DNA from: CAWGHZ01 sp963775315
GTDB lineage: Bacteria; Pseudomonadota; Alphaproteobacteria; MPNO01; DASWLB01
Assembly: GCA_963775315.1 (NCBI GenBank)
Contig: CAVZIN010000006.1
Coordinates: 1 to 64,000, forward strand
Reading direction: 5' to 3'
Length of the DNA stretch: 64,000 bases
The notes under the pieces are model-generated. The model searched no databases. It was not told where the DNA came from and worked only from the letters and a program-made list of their open reading frames with translations. Below are positions 32,126-40,080 of this stretch, in pieces (positions within the stretch are counted from its first letter, which is position 1; each line of letters begins with the position of its first letter). Both the position numbers and the translations under genes were made by a program.

Positions 32126-33954
32126 CCGCGCGGCGACAGGGCCGGATCGGCGCCCGCCGCCTCGACGCGGCAGACGATGCCGCGCGATTCGAGCTTGACG
32201 CACATCTTCACCACCGAGGCGCGCTCGGCGACCGGCGGCGTGACCAGCGTGTAGCGCAGGCTCTCCGCCGTCAGCGCGGTGCGCTCGGCGACGATCTCGA
32301 CCGCGCCGTAGAGCTCGGGCGCGCGCTTCACCATGTCGAGCCAGCCCTGCGTTGCGTCGATGCGACTCGGATATTCCGCGAGCCGCGCCCGATAGTAAGT
32401 GCCGTGCAGCGGCGTCGCGGCGAGCACGACCGGCTCCGGCATTGCGCCAGGGCGGAACGTGACCCCGCCACCGAGCGGCGCGATCGCCGGCCGCACCGGC
32501 GCCGGCGGCGGCTCGGGCGCGGCCTCGGGCATCGTCGCAGCGGCCGGGACGGGCTCGGGAACGGTCACGGCAGCGGGCGTCGCCGGGATCGTCGGAACCT
32601 CTGCCGGCTGGGGCGCGGCGGCTTCGGCGGCTTCTGACGCAGCGACTTCGGTGGGCTGCGGGGCAGGCACCGCCGCAGTCGGTGCCGGGGCGGGCGCTTC
32701 GACGACGGCGGGCGCCGGCGTCGGCGCCACCGGATAGTCGAACATCGCCGCGAGTTGTTGGGGATCGGCGTGCGGCACGGGCGGCGGGGCGGACGCGACG
32801 GCGACCGGCGCAGGCGTCGGAGGCTTTGCAGCGGCGGCGGGTGCCGGCGCCGGCTCGACCGGATAGTCGAACATGGCCGCGAGCAGCTTGGGATCGGCGT
32901 GCGGTGCCGGCGGCACAGCGGCGACCGGAGCCGCTTTGGCCGGCATCGTAGCGACCGGAGCCGGGGCCACCGGAGCCACAGTGACTGGGGTCGCAGCCTG
33001 GTGCTTCGGCTTGGCGGGTGTGGAAGCGCTCCCCACCACCATCGGGACCTTGCCCTCGGTGGCGCTCGGCCCCGGCGCGGGAGCCGGGTCGCGCGCGGGA
33101 GCGGGTGTCGCGGCCGGCGCCACCGTGGAGGGGGTGGCTGCCGGTGCGGCAGCCTTGCCGGACACCGGCAGGCTGCCCAGGTTTCGCGCGCGCAGAGCGG
33201 CGTACATGGCGAGGTTCTTCTCGACCGCGGCTGCATCCATGTCGCGCCGCGCGATCCGCGCCGCCGACGTCATGTCGCCGACGAGACCGTAGGCGAGGGC
33301 GAGGTTGTTGCGCTCGCGTGGGCCCGCTTCGGTCGACCCGGCGGCCTTGGACAGCACGTCGATCGCCTCGCGATAGTCGTGCGACGCGGCGAGCGACAGG
33401 CCGAGATTGTTCTCGAGGGCGAGGTTGCCTGGCTTCAGCGCCAGCCCCGCGCGGTACATCGCCTGGGCGTGGGCATGCTCGCCCTGCATGTCGTAAGCCA
33501 CGCCGAGCCCGTTATAGGTGCGCGCGTCCTTCTTCAGCCCGATCGAGGCGAGAAGCTGTTCGATCGCAAGCGCCGGCCGGTCGAGTGCGACCAGCGCGTT
33601 GCCGAGCCCCCGGCGCGCCTCGGCCTCGGACCCCGGCAGGTCGATCGCCTGGCGATAGGCCTCGGCCGCCTGCTCATACGCGCCGAGGCGGGACAGCGCG
33701 GCGCCCATGCCGATCAGCGGCGCGGGATCGCGCGGGTTCTGGTTATGCGCCTCGCGGAAGAGCGAAACCGCGGTCGCGTCGTCTCCCGATTGCGACGTGC
33801 GCTCGGCGACGTTCATCAGCGCGGCGCCGCGGATCGGCGCGGCGCCCGTCTTGGTGGGATCGCCGCCCGACGACGTGGCGCAGCCGGAGACCAGTGCCGC
33901 CATGAGCCCGCAGAAGGCGAGCCGGGCGACGCGCGTGTTTTGTGCCGGTTTCAT
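32122..33954 (-). CDS. Lipoprotein with TPR repeats, a Pro/Ala linker and a C-terminal SPOR-like domain
   Basis: 610 residues. A lipobox (AALVSGC, lipidated Cys25) makes it a predicted outer- or inner-membrane lipoprotein. Residues ~45–265 are TPRs resembling TadD-type pilotins (PAPLIGMGAALSRLGAYEQA; ENNLGLSLAASHDYREAIDV). Residues ~275–500 are a Pro/Ala-rich linker, including two copies of an HADPxxLAAMFDYPV motif. The last ~85 residues (HGTYYRARLAEYPSRIDATQ … LESRGIVCRVEAAG) look like a SPOR peptidoglycan-binding domain. No tad pilus genes are nearby. A cell-envelope or division-site scaffold role is inferred. Confidence 0.82.
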   Translation of the reverse strand: MKPAQNTRVARLAFCGLMAALVSGCATSSGGDPTKTGAAPIRGAALMNVAERTSQSGDDATAVSLFREAHNQNPRDPAPLIGMGAALSRLGAYEQAAEAYRQAIDLPGSEAEARRGLGNALVALDRPALAIEQLLASIGLKKDARTYNGLGVAYDMQGEHAHAQAMYRAGLALKPGNLALENNLGLSLAASHDYREAIDVLSKAAGSTEAGPRERNNLALAYGLVGDMTSAARIARRDMDAAAVEKNLAMYAALRARNLGSLPVSGKAAAPAATPSTVAPAATPAPARDPAPAPGPSATEGKVPMVVGSASTPAKPKHQAATPVTVAPVAPAPVATMPAKAAPVAAVPPAPHADPKLLAAMFDYPVEPAPAPAAAAKPPTPAPVAVASAPPPVPHADPQQLAAMFDYPVAPTPAPAVVEAPAPAPTAAVPAPQPTEVAASEAAEAAAPQPAEVPTIPATPAAVTVPEPVPAAATMPEAAPEPPPAPVRPAIAPLGGGVTFRPGAMPEPVVLAATPLHGTYYRARLAEYPSRIDATQGWLDMVKRAPELYGAVEIVAERTALTAESLRYTLVTPPVAERASVVKMCVKLESRGIVCRVEAAGADPALSPRG

Positions 33955-34199
33955 GGCGCAAGACTTATCGAATGGTTTTTAACATCGTCTTAAAACCCGG
34001 CGATGCATCTTGGCCGATACAACTTCGAATTCGAAACGATCCCCCTTCAAAATACTGATAATGAATGCGGGGATTTTATTCATGTTGCCCGCAAATCAAT
34101 ACTTAGCCATTCACCCGGCGTTAAGACCTTGGCGTCATAGTCCGCATCGGAGATAGCAACAGCCGGGCGCGTCGCGCGGCCGGGGAGAAGGAGCATCCG
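33955..34199. other. AT-rich divergent promoter region
   Basis: A 245-bp spacer between the lipoprotein gene and the divergent ParA gene, visibly AT-richer than its surroundings around 33970–34130. It presumably holds both promoters, but I see no confident −35/−10 pair. GGAGAAGGAG just before 34200 is a strong ribosome-binding site for the ParA gene. Confidence 0.45.
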
Positions 34200-34895
34200 A
34201 TGCATGTATTGGCAGTCGCGTCGCAGAAGGGCGGCTCCGGCAAGACGACACTCGCCGGCCATCTCGCCGTCGAGGCCGAGCGCCAGGGCGCCGGCCCGGT
34301 CGCTCTGATCGACACCGATCCGCAGGGGAGCCTCGCCGCGTGGTGGAACGCGCGCGCCGCCGAGACGCCCGTCTTCGTCGAAACCTATGTCTCGCGCCTT
34401 GCCGATGACCTCGGCAAGCTGCGCTCCGCCGGCGTCGCGCTGGTCGTCATCGACACGCCGCCCGCGATCACCCAGACCATCGTCGAGGTGGTGCGCGCCG
34501 CGGACCTGGTGCTGATCCCGGTGCGGCCGAGCCCGCACGACCTCGGCGCCGCCGGCGCGACGGTCGACCTGATCGAGTCGCTCGACAAGCCGCTGGTGTT
34601 CGCGATCAACGGCGCCTCGCCGCGCGCGCGCATCACGTCGGAGGCGGTGATCGCCCTCTCGCAGCACGGTACGCTCGCGCCCTCGATCGTGCATCACCGC
34701 ACCGACTTCGCGGCCAGCATGATCGACGGCCGCACGGTGATGGAACTCCCCCGCACCGAGCGCTCGTCGGCCGAGGTGTCGGCGCTGTGGTCCTATCTCG
34801 CGCGCCGCATCGCGGGGCGCGACCGGCCGGGCCTCGCCGTCGAGATGGCCGGCCTCGCCCACTCGGAGGCCTCGTTCGCGGAGCAGGGAGCATGA
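34200..34895 (+). CDS. ParA/MinD-family ATPase
   Basis: 231 residues. A deviant Walker A (QKGGSGKTTLAGHLAVEAE), ALIDTDPQGSLAAWW and VIDTPPAITQTIVEVVRAAD mark it as a ParA-type partition ATPase, of the short 'orphan' kind lacking the N-terminal DNA-binding domain. Such ATPases dimerise with ATP on the nucleoid or membrane and position plasmids, chromosomes or protein complexes. It overlaps the next gene as ATGA. No plasmid replication genes or parS-like repeats are nearby, so a cell-positioning role is more likely than plasmid partition. Confidence 0.9.
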   Translation: MHVLAVASQKGGSGKTTLAGHLAVEAERQGAGPVALIDTDPQGSLAAWWNARAAETPVFVETYVSRLADDLGKLRSAGVALVVIDTPPAITQTIVEVVRAADLVLIPVRPSPHDLGAAGATVDLIESLDKPLVFAINGASPRARITSEAVIALSQHGTLAPSIVHHRTDFAASMIDGRTVMELPRTERSSAEVSALWSYLARRIAGRDRPGLAVEMAGLAHSEASFAEQGA

Positions 34896-35308
34896 TGGAA
34901 CGCTCTCCCGCCGCGATGCTGACCCGCTCGCTGCTCGTCCGCAAGGGCGCGGCGGCGCCGACCGCGCCGGTACCCCCGCCCATCCTCGAGTTGGCGCCTG
35001 CGCCGACGCCCCGCGAGCCCGCGCCGCATCTGATGCTGATCGGGCGCGAGCCGTCCATGTCGGCCGCCCGTCCGCACACCGAACGGAACGTGAACGGTCC
35101 CGGCGACTCGCGGCGGCGGATCACGCTGCGGCTCGATCCGGTGCGCCACCGCCGCCTCAAGCTGGCGGCCACCCATCTCGGCACCAGCTTGCAGGACGTA
35201 CTGATCGCCGCGCTCGACAGCCACCTCGCGCGCGTCGCGCCGGGGCTCGGCGAGGGCGGCTGTCCCTGTCTCTCCGGGACCGCGAGGTCAGAGGAGGCAG
35301 CGTCGTGA
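34892..35308 (+). CDS. Ribbon-helix-helix-like DNA-binding protein paired with ParA
   Basis: 138 residues from the ATG at 34892. The N-terminal ~75 residues are Pro/Ala-rich and probably disordered. Residues ~78–118 (RRRITLRLDPVRHRRLKLAA and the following TSLQDVLIAALDSHL) fit a ribbon-helix-helix fold, as in small ParB-like partners. The C-terminus is short and contains two cysteines. Overlaps with both neighbours (ATGA upstream, GTGA downstream) point to a co-translated three-gene unit. It is the likely partner or regulator of the ParA ATPase; this is inferred from order. Confidence 0.7.
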   Translation: MMERSPAAMLTRSLLVRKGAAAPTAPVPPPILELAPAPTPREPAPHLMLIGREPSMSAARPHTERNVNGPGDSRRRITLRLDPVRHRRLKLAATHLGTSLQDVLIAALDSHLARVAPGLGEGGCPCLSGTARSEEAAS

Positions 35309-35589
35309 ACACAGCGGAACCGAAGCCCGCCGCGAGCCTCGCCCCGACGCTGATCCGCCGCGGCCAGGGCCGTGCCGTCCCCGCCGCCGCCGCACCGCCC
35401 GCAAGCACCGCCGAGATGACCGGCGGCCTCGCCATTCCTCCAGCGCCCGGCGTCGGTGGCATCGCGGCGCCTACCGCGAAACGAAGCCGGCGACGGATGA
35501 TGTCGTGGCGGAGCGCAGGTCTGTTCGGAGCGCTCTATCTGGCGGCGCTGGTACTGTTCGCCGCCGCGTTCGACATGTGGCCGAGCTGA
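35305..35589 (+). CDS. Small membrane-anchored protein, third gene of the ParA unit
   Basis: 94 residues from a GTG overlapping the previous stop. A Pro/Ala-rich N-terminal ~65 residues is followed by a basic patch (KRSRRRMM) and one membrane helix (GLFGALYLAALVLFAAAFDM), so the bulk should face the cytoplasm. A membrane-tethered partner for a ParA-type ATPase is a plausible reading, but it matches no family I know. It ends 4 bp before the convergent ClC gene stop. Confidence 0.65.
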   Translation: MNTAEPKPAASLAPTLIRRGQGRAVPAAAAPPASTAEMTGGLAIPPAPGVGGIAAPTAKRSRRRMMSWRSAGLFGALYLAALVLFAAAFDMWPS

Positions 35590-35593
35590 CCGC

Positions 35594-37438
35594 TCAGCGC
35601 TCGCCCGCAAGGCCGCGACGCACCTTGTCGAGCTCCTCGGCGTAGCGGCGCATCGCATAGGGCTCGGTCAGGAGGCCGATCACCCGGCGCGCCTGGTCAT
35701 CGTCGACGACCGCCAGCGCCTCGCTCTCGGTCCGGTCGAAAAGTGCGATAGCGGCTTTCACATCCATCGACGGGCGCAGCATCACGTCGCGATAGTGCAG
35801 CAGCGTCGAGACCGGCTGCTCCGCCGCCTCGCCGTCGTACTTCACTGTGTGCGCCTCGGGCACCAGGACGATGCCCTGGTACCGATCGTCCGGACCGGTC
35901 GCGATCACGCGCTGCGTCGCCCCCAACGGGAACAGCCGGCGGAACGCGGCGATGGTGGTGTCCGCCGGCACCATGCGCACGTCGTGGCGCATCATGCGCC
36001 GGACAGTGAGCGAGCGCAGCCACCCGACGTCCTGGGCGCTGCGGATTGTCTCGCCGCGGAGGTGCAGACGCCAAGTCGAGAAGGAGTACCCGAAGGTCGT
36101 GCGCACCACGAGGCTGGCGACCACGGCGGCGGCCAGCACAACCCCGGTCAGCGAGAAGTCACCCGTCGTCTCGAGCGCGAGGAACGACATGGTGAGCGGT
36201 CCGCCGATCACCGCGACGGCGAATGCGCCCATCCCCACCACGGCGGCGGCGACGGGATCGACAGCGAACGGCGGCCCGACGAAGGCGAGGAGCGCAGCGA
36301 AGAACTTGCCGACCAGCGCGCCCAGAAACAGCGAGGCGAAGAACAGCCCGCCGCGGAAGCCAGAGCCGAGCGAAATCGCCGAGGCGCCGAGCTTCAGGAC
36401 GAACAGCCCCGCGAGCACGCCCATCGGCATGGCGTTGATCAGGTTGACGTGGAGCGCCCCGTGACCCGACGATAGGACCTGCGGACTGACCAGCGCGCTG
36501 GCGCCGACCACCAAGCCGCCGCCGACCGGGCGCAGCCAGGCGGGCAGGCCGGTGCGGCCGAGCGCCTCCTCGACCAACGACATGGCGCGCATGGTGAGGA
36601 CGCCGAGCCCGGCGCAGGTAAGTGCCAGTACAATGAATACGGCATAATCGACCGGGTGCACCTGGAACGCCGTCGCGATCGAGATGTCGTAGGCCGCTCC
36701 GCCCAGGGCGCGCGACACCAGCTCGCCGGTCAGCGCCGCGGCCATCACCGGGGCCACCGTCGCCACGGTGTAGGTGCCGACGATCAGCTCGAAGCTGTAG
36801 AAGGCGCCGGTCAGCGGGGCGTTGAACGCGGCCGCGATCGCCGCCGCGGCGCCGCACCCGACCAGCACGCGGAGATCGTTGCGGCGCAGCCGGAAGGCGA
36901 TGCCGAGCTTCGACGCGAAGCCCGAGCTGATCTGGGTATAGCCCGCCTCGAGTCCGACCGAGGCGCCGAACCCGTTCGAGACGATGGTCTGCACCGCGAT
37001 GATTACGCTGTCCTTGATCGACATGCGCCCGCCGTGCAGCGCGTTCGCCTCGATCGGGTCGACCATGGCGCGCTTGCCACGCCGGACGAGCGCCAGCGCG
37101 ATCAGCCCCATCAGCAGCCCGCCCACCGCCGGCATCAACGCGCCGGGCCACGGCGCGATGTGCGTGAGCGCGCTGAGCCGCGCCCCGCCGCCGAAGCCGA
37201 ACAGAACTTCATGCAGGACCTGGGTGCCCCGGCTCATCCCGGTGACCAGAATGCCGGAGCCCGCCCCGACCGCCACGCCGACCACGATCAGCCCGAGCTC
37301 GCTGCCGCGCACGAAGGCGCGCACCCACACGGCGAAGCCCGGCATGGCGCGTGAGGTGCGGCCGAAAAGGGCCCGCATCGCCCGCCAGCCGGCTTCCCCT
37401 GAGGCGACGCGGAGCGTCTCGGCGGAAAACCGAACCAT
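35594..37438 (-). CDS. ClC-family chloride channel/transporter with CBS domains
   Basis: 614 residues from the ATG at 37438; the frame extends to 37513 but is not ClC-like there. About ten membrane segments with the family's three selectivity regions in altered form: GAGSGILVTGMSRG, SVGLEAGYTQISSGF (the gating glutamate is kept, but GREGP is replaced by GLEAG) and GSGFRGGLFFASLFLGALVG. Residues ~480–600 form a CBS pair (MMRHDVRMVPADTTIAAFRR; VMLRPSMDVKAAIALFDRTE). It probably moves chloride or another anion, with or without proton coupling. It is a single gene between opposing small genes. Confidence 0.9.
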   Translation of the reverse strand: MVRFSAETLRVASGEAGWRAMRALFGRTSRAMPGFAVWVRAFVRGSELGLIVVGVAVGAGSGILVTGMSRGTQVLHEVLFGFGGGARLSALTHIAPWPGALMPAVGGLLMGLIALALVRRGKRAMVDPIEANALHGGRMSIKDSVIIAVQTIVSNGFGASVGLEAGYTQISSGFASKLGIAFRLRRNDLRVLVGCGAAAAIAAAFNAPLTGAFYSFELIVGTYTVATVAPVMAAALTGELVSRALGGAAYDISIATAFQVHPVDYAVFIVLALTCAGLGVLTMRAMSLVEEALGRTGLPAWLRPVGGGLVVGASALVSPQVLSSGHGALHVNLINAMPMGVLAGLFVLKLGASAISLGSGFRGGLFFASLFLGALVGKFFAALLAFVGPPFAVDPVAAAVVGMGAFAVAVIGGPLTMSFLALETTGDFSLTGVVLAAAVVASLVVRTTFGYSFSTWRLHLRGETIRSAQDVGWLRSLTVRRMMRHDVRMVPADTTIAAFRRLFPLGATQRVIATGPDDRYQGIVLVPEAHTVKYDGEAAEQPVSTLLHYRDVMLRPSMDVKAAIALFDRTESEALAVVDDDQARRVIGLLTEPYAMRRYAEELDKVRRGLAGER

Positions 37439-37648
37439 GGAACTCTCGGCCGACGCCCATTGGGACGACGGACATGCCGGCAGTTGGAGCTTGGATGGCC
37501 GGGGTTCTAGCACCTCGCGCGACGCCCGGACCAGCCAAATCGTCGCAGATGTCTAACATCCCCGACATTAACAGGATTTGAACAGGACTCGTTAAGCAGG
37601 CGGCGCGAGCATGCTCCCGTTCGCGGATCCACCGCGCGAGGAAGGGTC

Positions 37649-37804
37649 ATGCAGATCAGCCCGACATCCTACCAGCCACCCGCGGCCCCCCAGCCGAGGG
37701 TCGACCGGAACCCGCCGCCCCCGCCGCCGCAGCCGGCCCAGCCGCCGGCCGCGATGGACCATGACGGCGACAAGGACGGCGGACACGTCGACATGATGGC
37801 GTAA
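37649..37804 (+). CDS. Small 51-residue proline-rich protein with an Asp-rich C-terminus
   Basis: Reads MQISPTSYQPPAAPQPRVDR, then a PPPPPPQPAQPP run and a tail HDGDKDGGHVDMMA. GAGGAAGGG lies just upstream. The DHDGDKDGG stretch resembles a calcium-binding EF-hand loop, but the flanking helices are missing. It has no signal peptide. Similar short Asp/Gly-tailed proteins occur in alphaproteobacteria without assigned function. It stands alone between the ClC gene and a secreted-protein gene. Confidence 0.5.
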   Translation: MQISPTSYQPPAAPQPRVDRNPPPPPPQPAQPPAAMDHDGDKDGGHVDMMA

Positions 37805-37923
37805 CGGGCGGCGCCGTTCTCGCGCCCGCCCCACCCCGATCACAAGCACGTGTGTTGAAGCCGCCGCCGGGGGTCCTAGATCACCGGGGCCCCGCGGCGG
37901 CTGCCGCTTCCGGAGATTCTCAC

Positions 37924-38265
37924 GTGCCCAGACTTCACATCCTCGCCCTGGCGGGCGTCCTTCTCGCCGCCGGCGCCCCACCCGCCTTCGCCGACTGGTT
38001 CGGCACGGCCACCATGCCCGACCACGTCCAGCTCCTGACCGAAGTGGCGGACAGCCAGCAGATCATGCCCGGCAAGCCGTTCGTCGCCCGGGTCACCAGG
38101 CTCGACGGCAAGGTGGAGAGCTCGATCCTCACCCCGACCGAAATCGACGTGGTGGGCGATGCGATCTCAGTCGCCGCGGAAAACCAAGCGGGCAACAAGG
38201 TGATGCTGTCGTTGATCCGCCGCCCGGGCCGGTCCGTCGACGACGGCCCCGCGAACGGAAGCTGA
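37924..38265 (+). CDS. Small secreted hypothetical protein
   Basis: 113 residues from the GTG at 37924 with GGAG upstream; the frame is open to 37852, but that part precedes the ribosome-binding site. A signal peptide (LHILALAGVLLAAGAPPAFA) leads to an ~90-residue periplasmic domain with DHVQLLTEVADSQQIMPGKP and a SLIRRPGRSVDD end. I do not recognise the family. It ends 21 bp before the convergent MFS gene stop. Confidence 0.65.
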   Translation: MPRLHILALAGVLLAAGAPPAFADWFGTATMPDHVQLLTEVADSQQIMPGKPFVARVTRLDGKVESSILTPTEIDVVGDAISVAAENQAGNKVMLSLIRRPGRSVDDGPANGS

Positions 38266-38286
38266 CGCCATAGCCCCGGGCGCGGC

Positions 38287-39477
38287 TCAGCCCGCGGCGG
38301 CCGGGACGGCGCGGCGCACCACGAACCAGAAGCAGCCGAGCATCGCGACGGCGAGTACCAGCACGCCGTAGGCGAACACGCGCGGCGTGCCGTCATAGAG
38401 GTGGATCGCGAGGATGCCCCCTCCAGCGGCGATCGCCATCTGCATGAACCCGACCATGGCCGAGGCCGCGCCGGCGCGGGTCGGGAACGGCGCAATCGCG
38501 CCCGCCTGGCTGTTCGGCATAACGAGCCCGGTGCCGAGCCCGACCGCAATCATTGGGGCGACGATGCCGTCGATGCCGCCGATCCCCTGCCCCGCCAGCG
38601 CGACGAGCGCGGTGCTCGCCGCCAGCCCGAGCACGATGCCGGCGAGGATCGTGCGGTCGATGCCGAGGCGCGGGGTCGCCCGCGCGGCGAAGAACGCGCC
38701 GCCGCCGAACCCCATCGTCACCGCGCCGTAGACCAGCGCGAAGCCGGTCGGGTCGAGCTTCAGCACGTTGATGAAGTAGAACGGCGCGACCGAGTTGAAG
38801 ACGAAGATCTGGCCGAACCCGCAGGCGATGCAGAGGGTGTAGCCGGCGAACTTGCGGTGCGCGAAGAGCCCGGCATAGTCGCTGGCGATGCGGAGCGCAC
38901 GGATCGGCCCCGCGCGATGGCGCTGGGTCTCGGGCAGGACGAGCCAGACCGTGACGAAGACCAGCGCGCCGAACGTCATCATGAACACGAAGTTCGAGCG
39001 CCAGCCGAATTGCTGCTCGAGGAACGCGCCGAGGATCGGCGACAGGACCGGGGCGAGCGAGAAGGCCGCCGAGACATAGGCCATCACCCGCGCCGCGTCC
39101 TTGAGCTCGTAAAGGTCGCGAACGACCGCGCGGGCCAGAACGGGCGCGGCGCAGGCGGCGAGCGCCTGCAAGAGGCGGAACAGGATCAGCGCCTCGATCG
39201 AGGTCGCGGTGGCGCAGGCGACCGACGAGGCGACGTAAAGTCCAAGGCCGGCGAGCAGCATGGGCCGGCGTCCGAATCGGTCGGCGAGCGGACCCCAGAC
39301 GAGCTGCGCGCAGGCGTAAGCCACCATGAACACGCTGAGGGTGAGCTGCACCATCGCCGGCGTGGTGGCGAGGCTGACCGCAATGCCCGGCAGCGACGGC
39401 AGATACTGGGCGTTGGAGGCGGAGGAGACCGCCGTCATCGCGGTGATGACCGCGATCAGCACGCCCGGCGGCGGCAT
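38287..39477 (-). CDS. MFS exporter of the Bcr/CflA drug-resistance type
   Basis: 396 residues from the ATG at 39477, giving the usual 12 membrane segments. The first helix region (ALIAVITAMTAVS-like; read VLIAVITAMTAVSSASNAQY LPS in context) and motif A GPLADRFGRRPMLLAGLGLY are clear, with ARAVVRDLYELKDAARVMAY in helix 4/5, typical of Bcr/CflA multidrug exporters. Substrates of this subfamily include bicyclomycin and chloramphenicol; the natural substrate here is unknown. The frame is open to 39639, but no MFS-like sequence lies there. No adjacent regulator is seen. Confidence 0.88.
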   Translation of the reverse strand: MPPPGVLIAVITAMTAVSSASNAQYLPSLPGIAVSLATTPAMVQLTLSVFMVAYACAQLVWGPLADRFGRRPMLLAGLGLYVASSVACATATSIEALILFRLLQALAACAAPVLARAVVRDLYELKDAARVMAYVSAAFSLAPVLSPILGAFLEQQFGWRSNFVFMMTFGALVFVTVWLVLPETQRHRAGPIRALRIASDYAGLFAHRKFAGYTLCIACGFGQIFVFNSVAPFYFINVLKLDPTGFALVYGAVTMGFGGGAFFAARATPRLGIDRTILAGIVLGLAASTALVALAGQGIGGIDGIVAPMIAVGLGTGLVMPNSQAGAIAPFPTRAGAASAMVGFMQMAIAAGGGILAIHLYDGTPRVFAYGVLVLAVAMLGCFWFVVRRAVPAAAG

Positions 39478-39674
39478 GGGCCTCGTCGTCACGCCGGCGC
39501 GCCCGCTTCCTGCCGCCTGACGATCAGCATCTCGATCGAGGTCGCAACGGTGCAGGCCCCCGCGGCGGGCGACGGCCCGGCTGGGCGTGGCGAAGCTGTC
39601 ATGGAATCGTTCCGGCTGGCCGCGCTTCGATAACATCACGGATCACGGGACGGGGCAACGCGCGCGGACGCGGG

Positions 39675-40079
39675 TCAGGTTTGCCAGATCAGCCCGTAAT
39701 AGAGCGCCACCGCGCCGCCGACGGCAAGAACCGCCCAGGTACAGGCCATCCCGGCGGCGCGGCCGAACGACCAGCCCGACGTCCGCGACAGCCCCTGCGC
39801 GTGCAGCACCCTGCCGACGACCAGCGCGACGCCGAGCGCGTGTACCAGCCAGCGCGGCCCGTGCGCCATCTCGATCAGCCCGATCACGATGAGCGCGAGC
39901 GGCACGTACTCGGCGAAATTGCCGAAGGCGCTCCGCGCGCGCAAGAGCCCCTCGTCGCCACCATCGCCGAGCCCCACCCCGGTGCGGAACCGCAGCCGGC
40001 TGACGTTGACCGCCAGCGCGACCGCGATCAGGGCGAGGACGCCGGCATAGATCGCGGTCGCGTTGAGCGGGAAGGCCAC
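39675..40079 (-). CDS. MAPEG-family membrane protein (YecN-like)
   Basis: 134 residues from a GTG at 40079, with four membrane helices. The core RARSAFGNFAEYVPLALIVI and LHAQGLSRTSG match the MAPEG superfamily (membrane-associated proteins in eicosanoid and glutathione metabolism), in the bacterial YecN-like branch. Some members have glutathione transferase or peroxidase activity; this one is uncharacterised. The start lies 1 bp beyond the stop of the binding-protein gene, so the two are co-transcribed. Confidence 0.85.
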   Translation of the reverse strand: MAFPLNATAIYAGVLALIAVALAVNVSRLRFRTGVGLGDGGDEGLLRARSAFGNFAEYVPLALIVIGLIEMAHGPRWLVHALGVALVVGRVLHAQGLSRTSGWSFGRAAGMACTWAVLAVGGAVALYYGLIWQT

Positions 40080-40080
40080 G

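Noticed and set aside
34200..35589. ParA unit as an integrated plasmid partition locus
   Set aside because: No replication gene, ParB-type nuclease/CTP domain or tandem centromere repeats were seen; the neighbours look chromosomal.
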